Positions 12,299 through 12,514 of a DNA stretch of 12,514 nt are shown here, piece after piece. Position 1 is the first letter of the stretch. Each line of letters opens with the position of its first letter. The notes below the pieces were generated by a model. It worked only from the letters and a program-made list of their open reading frames with translations. It had not been told where the DNA came from and did not search any database. The stretch comes from Bog-756 sp963977795 (lineage in GTDB: Bacteria > Actinomycetota > Acidimicrobiia > Acidimicrobiales > RAAP-2). The position numbers were made by a program, and so were the translations under genes. The stretch lies in assembly GCA_963977795.1 (NCBI GenBank), contig CAXBRB010000062.1, forward strand, positions 1-12,514. The letters are read 5' to 3'.

Positions 12299-12514
12299 CC
12301 CCTGCCCCGGATGCGCCGTCCCGTCTGATGACTGCGGTAGGTGCCGTGGATGATGCCGTCGACCGGTGGTTCGAGCCGCTCCGGGGCCGGCCCGCCGCTG
12401 ATGCCGCCGCCCGGGTGGTCAGCGTGGTCGGCGACCACGGCTACCTCTGGACCGCGGTCGCCCTGTGGCGGGGCCGCCGGTCGGGGCCCGCCCGACGGGC
12501 GGCGGTGCGGGCCC
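12295..12514 (+). CDS. N-terminus of probable PAP2-family phosphatase, cut by window edge
   Basis: The ATG overlaps the nuclease stop as ATGA, so translation is probably coupled. The 73 visible residues include VDDAVDRWFEPLRGRPAAD (about 18-36) and a hydrophobic VVSVVGDHGYLWTAVAL (42-58). These are reminiscent of the start of membrane PAP2 phosphatases that act on undecaprenyl diphosphate or similar lipids, where 'D-x-x-F-x-x-LRG' and 'S-x-x-G-D-x-x' precede the first membrane segment. The catalytic His/Arg motifs would lie beyond the window, so the assignment is tentative. Confidence 0.55.
   Translation, partial: MTPAPDAPSRLMTAVGAVDDAVDRWFEPLRGRPAADAAARVVSVVGDHGYLWTAVALWRGRRSGPARRAAVRA

Noticed and set aside
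1..12514. CRISPR array, riboswitch, insertion sequence, phage or defence island
   Set aside because: No regularly spaced repeats, no transposase or integrase, and no recognisable defence genes; base composition looks even throughout.

Overview
This is a very GC-rich, gene-dense chromosomal window. It most likely comes from an actinobacterium (Actinomycetota), possibly an Acidimicrobiia-type lineage. The phylum call rests on base composition, frequent GTG starts, TAnnnT -10 hexamers placed 6-7 nt before start codons (leaderless genes), and two families tied to mycothiol biology (an MDMPI-like isomerase and a PIG-L/MshB-like deacetylase). The class-level guess is inference only.

Layout, left to right: a few codons of a possible divergent gene (1-12, -); a zinc-independent NADPH:quinone-reductase-like MDR enzyme (212-1180, +) coupled by a GTGA overlap to a GNAT acetyltransferase (1177-1704, +); a convergent MDMPI-like protein (1728-2549, -); an exported copper monooxygenase of the PHM/dopamine-beta-hydroxylase fold with all six copper ligands (2624-3730, +); a convergent putative lipoprotein (3764-4315, -); a TrmA/RumA-type Fe-S RNA (uracil-C5)-methyltransferase (4369-5679, -); a divergent nitroreductase (5782-6450, +); tRNA-Gly(UCC) (6572-6642, +); a six-TM, GAF-like protein with a degenerate GGDEF domain (6793-8283, +); a minus-strand pair of PIG-L deacetylase and a coupled 60-aa protein (8520-9383 and 8341-8523); a minus-strand pair of DedA membrane protein and a coupled 114-aa protein (9798-10445 and 9457-9801); and a plus-strand run of alpha/beta hydrolase (10565-11470), RecB/Cas4-like Fe-S nuclease (11480-12298) and the start of a probable PAP2 phosphatase (12295-end).

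The genes look like ordinary chromosomal housekeeping and accessory metabolism in short transcription units. I see no transposase, integrase, phage module, CRISPR array or recognisable defence cluster, and no gene-free stretch over about 210 bases. The points of most interest are: the GGDEF domain, whose active site reads GGGQF while its RxxD inhibitory site is intact, suggesting a c-di-GMP receptor rather than a cyclase; the consistent split between leaderless unit-leading genes, Shine-Dalgarno-led genes and stop/start-overlapped downstream genes; a stop codon that doubles as the start of the next gene's -10 hexamer; the complete copper site of the PHM-like protein; and repeated short motifs in two divergent intergenic regions.
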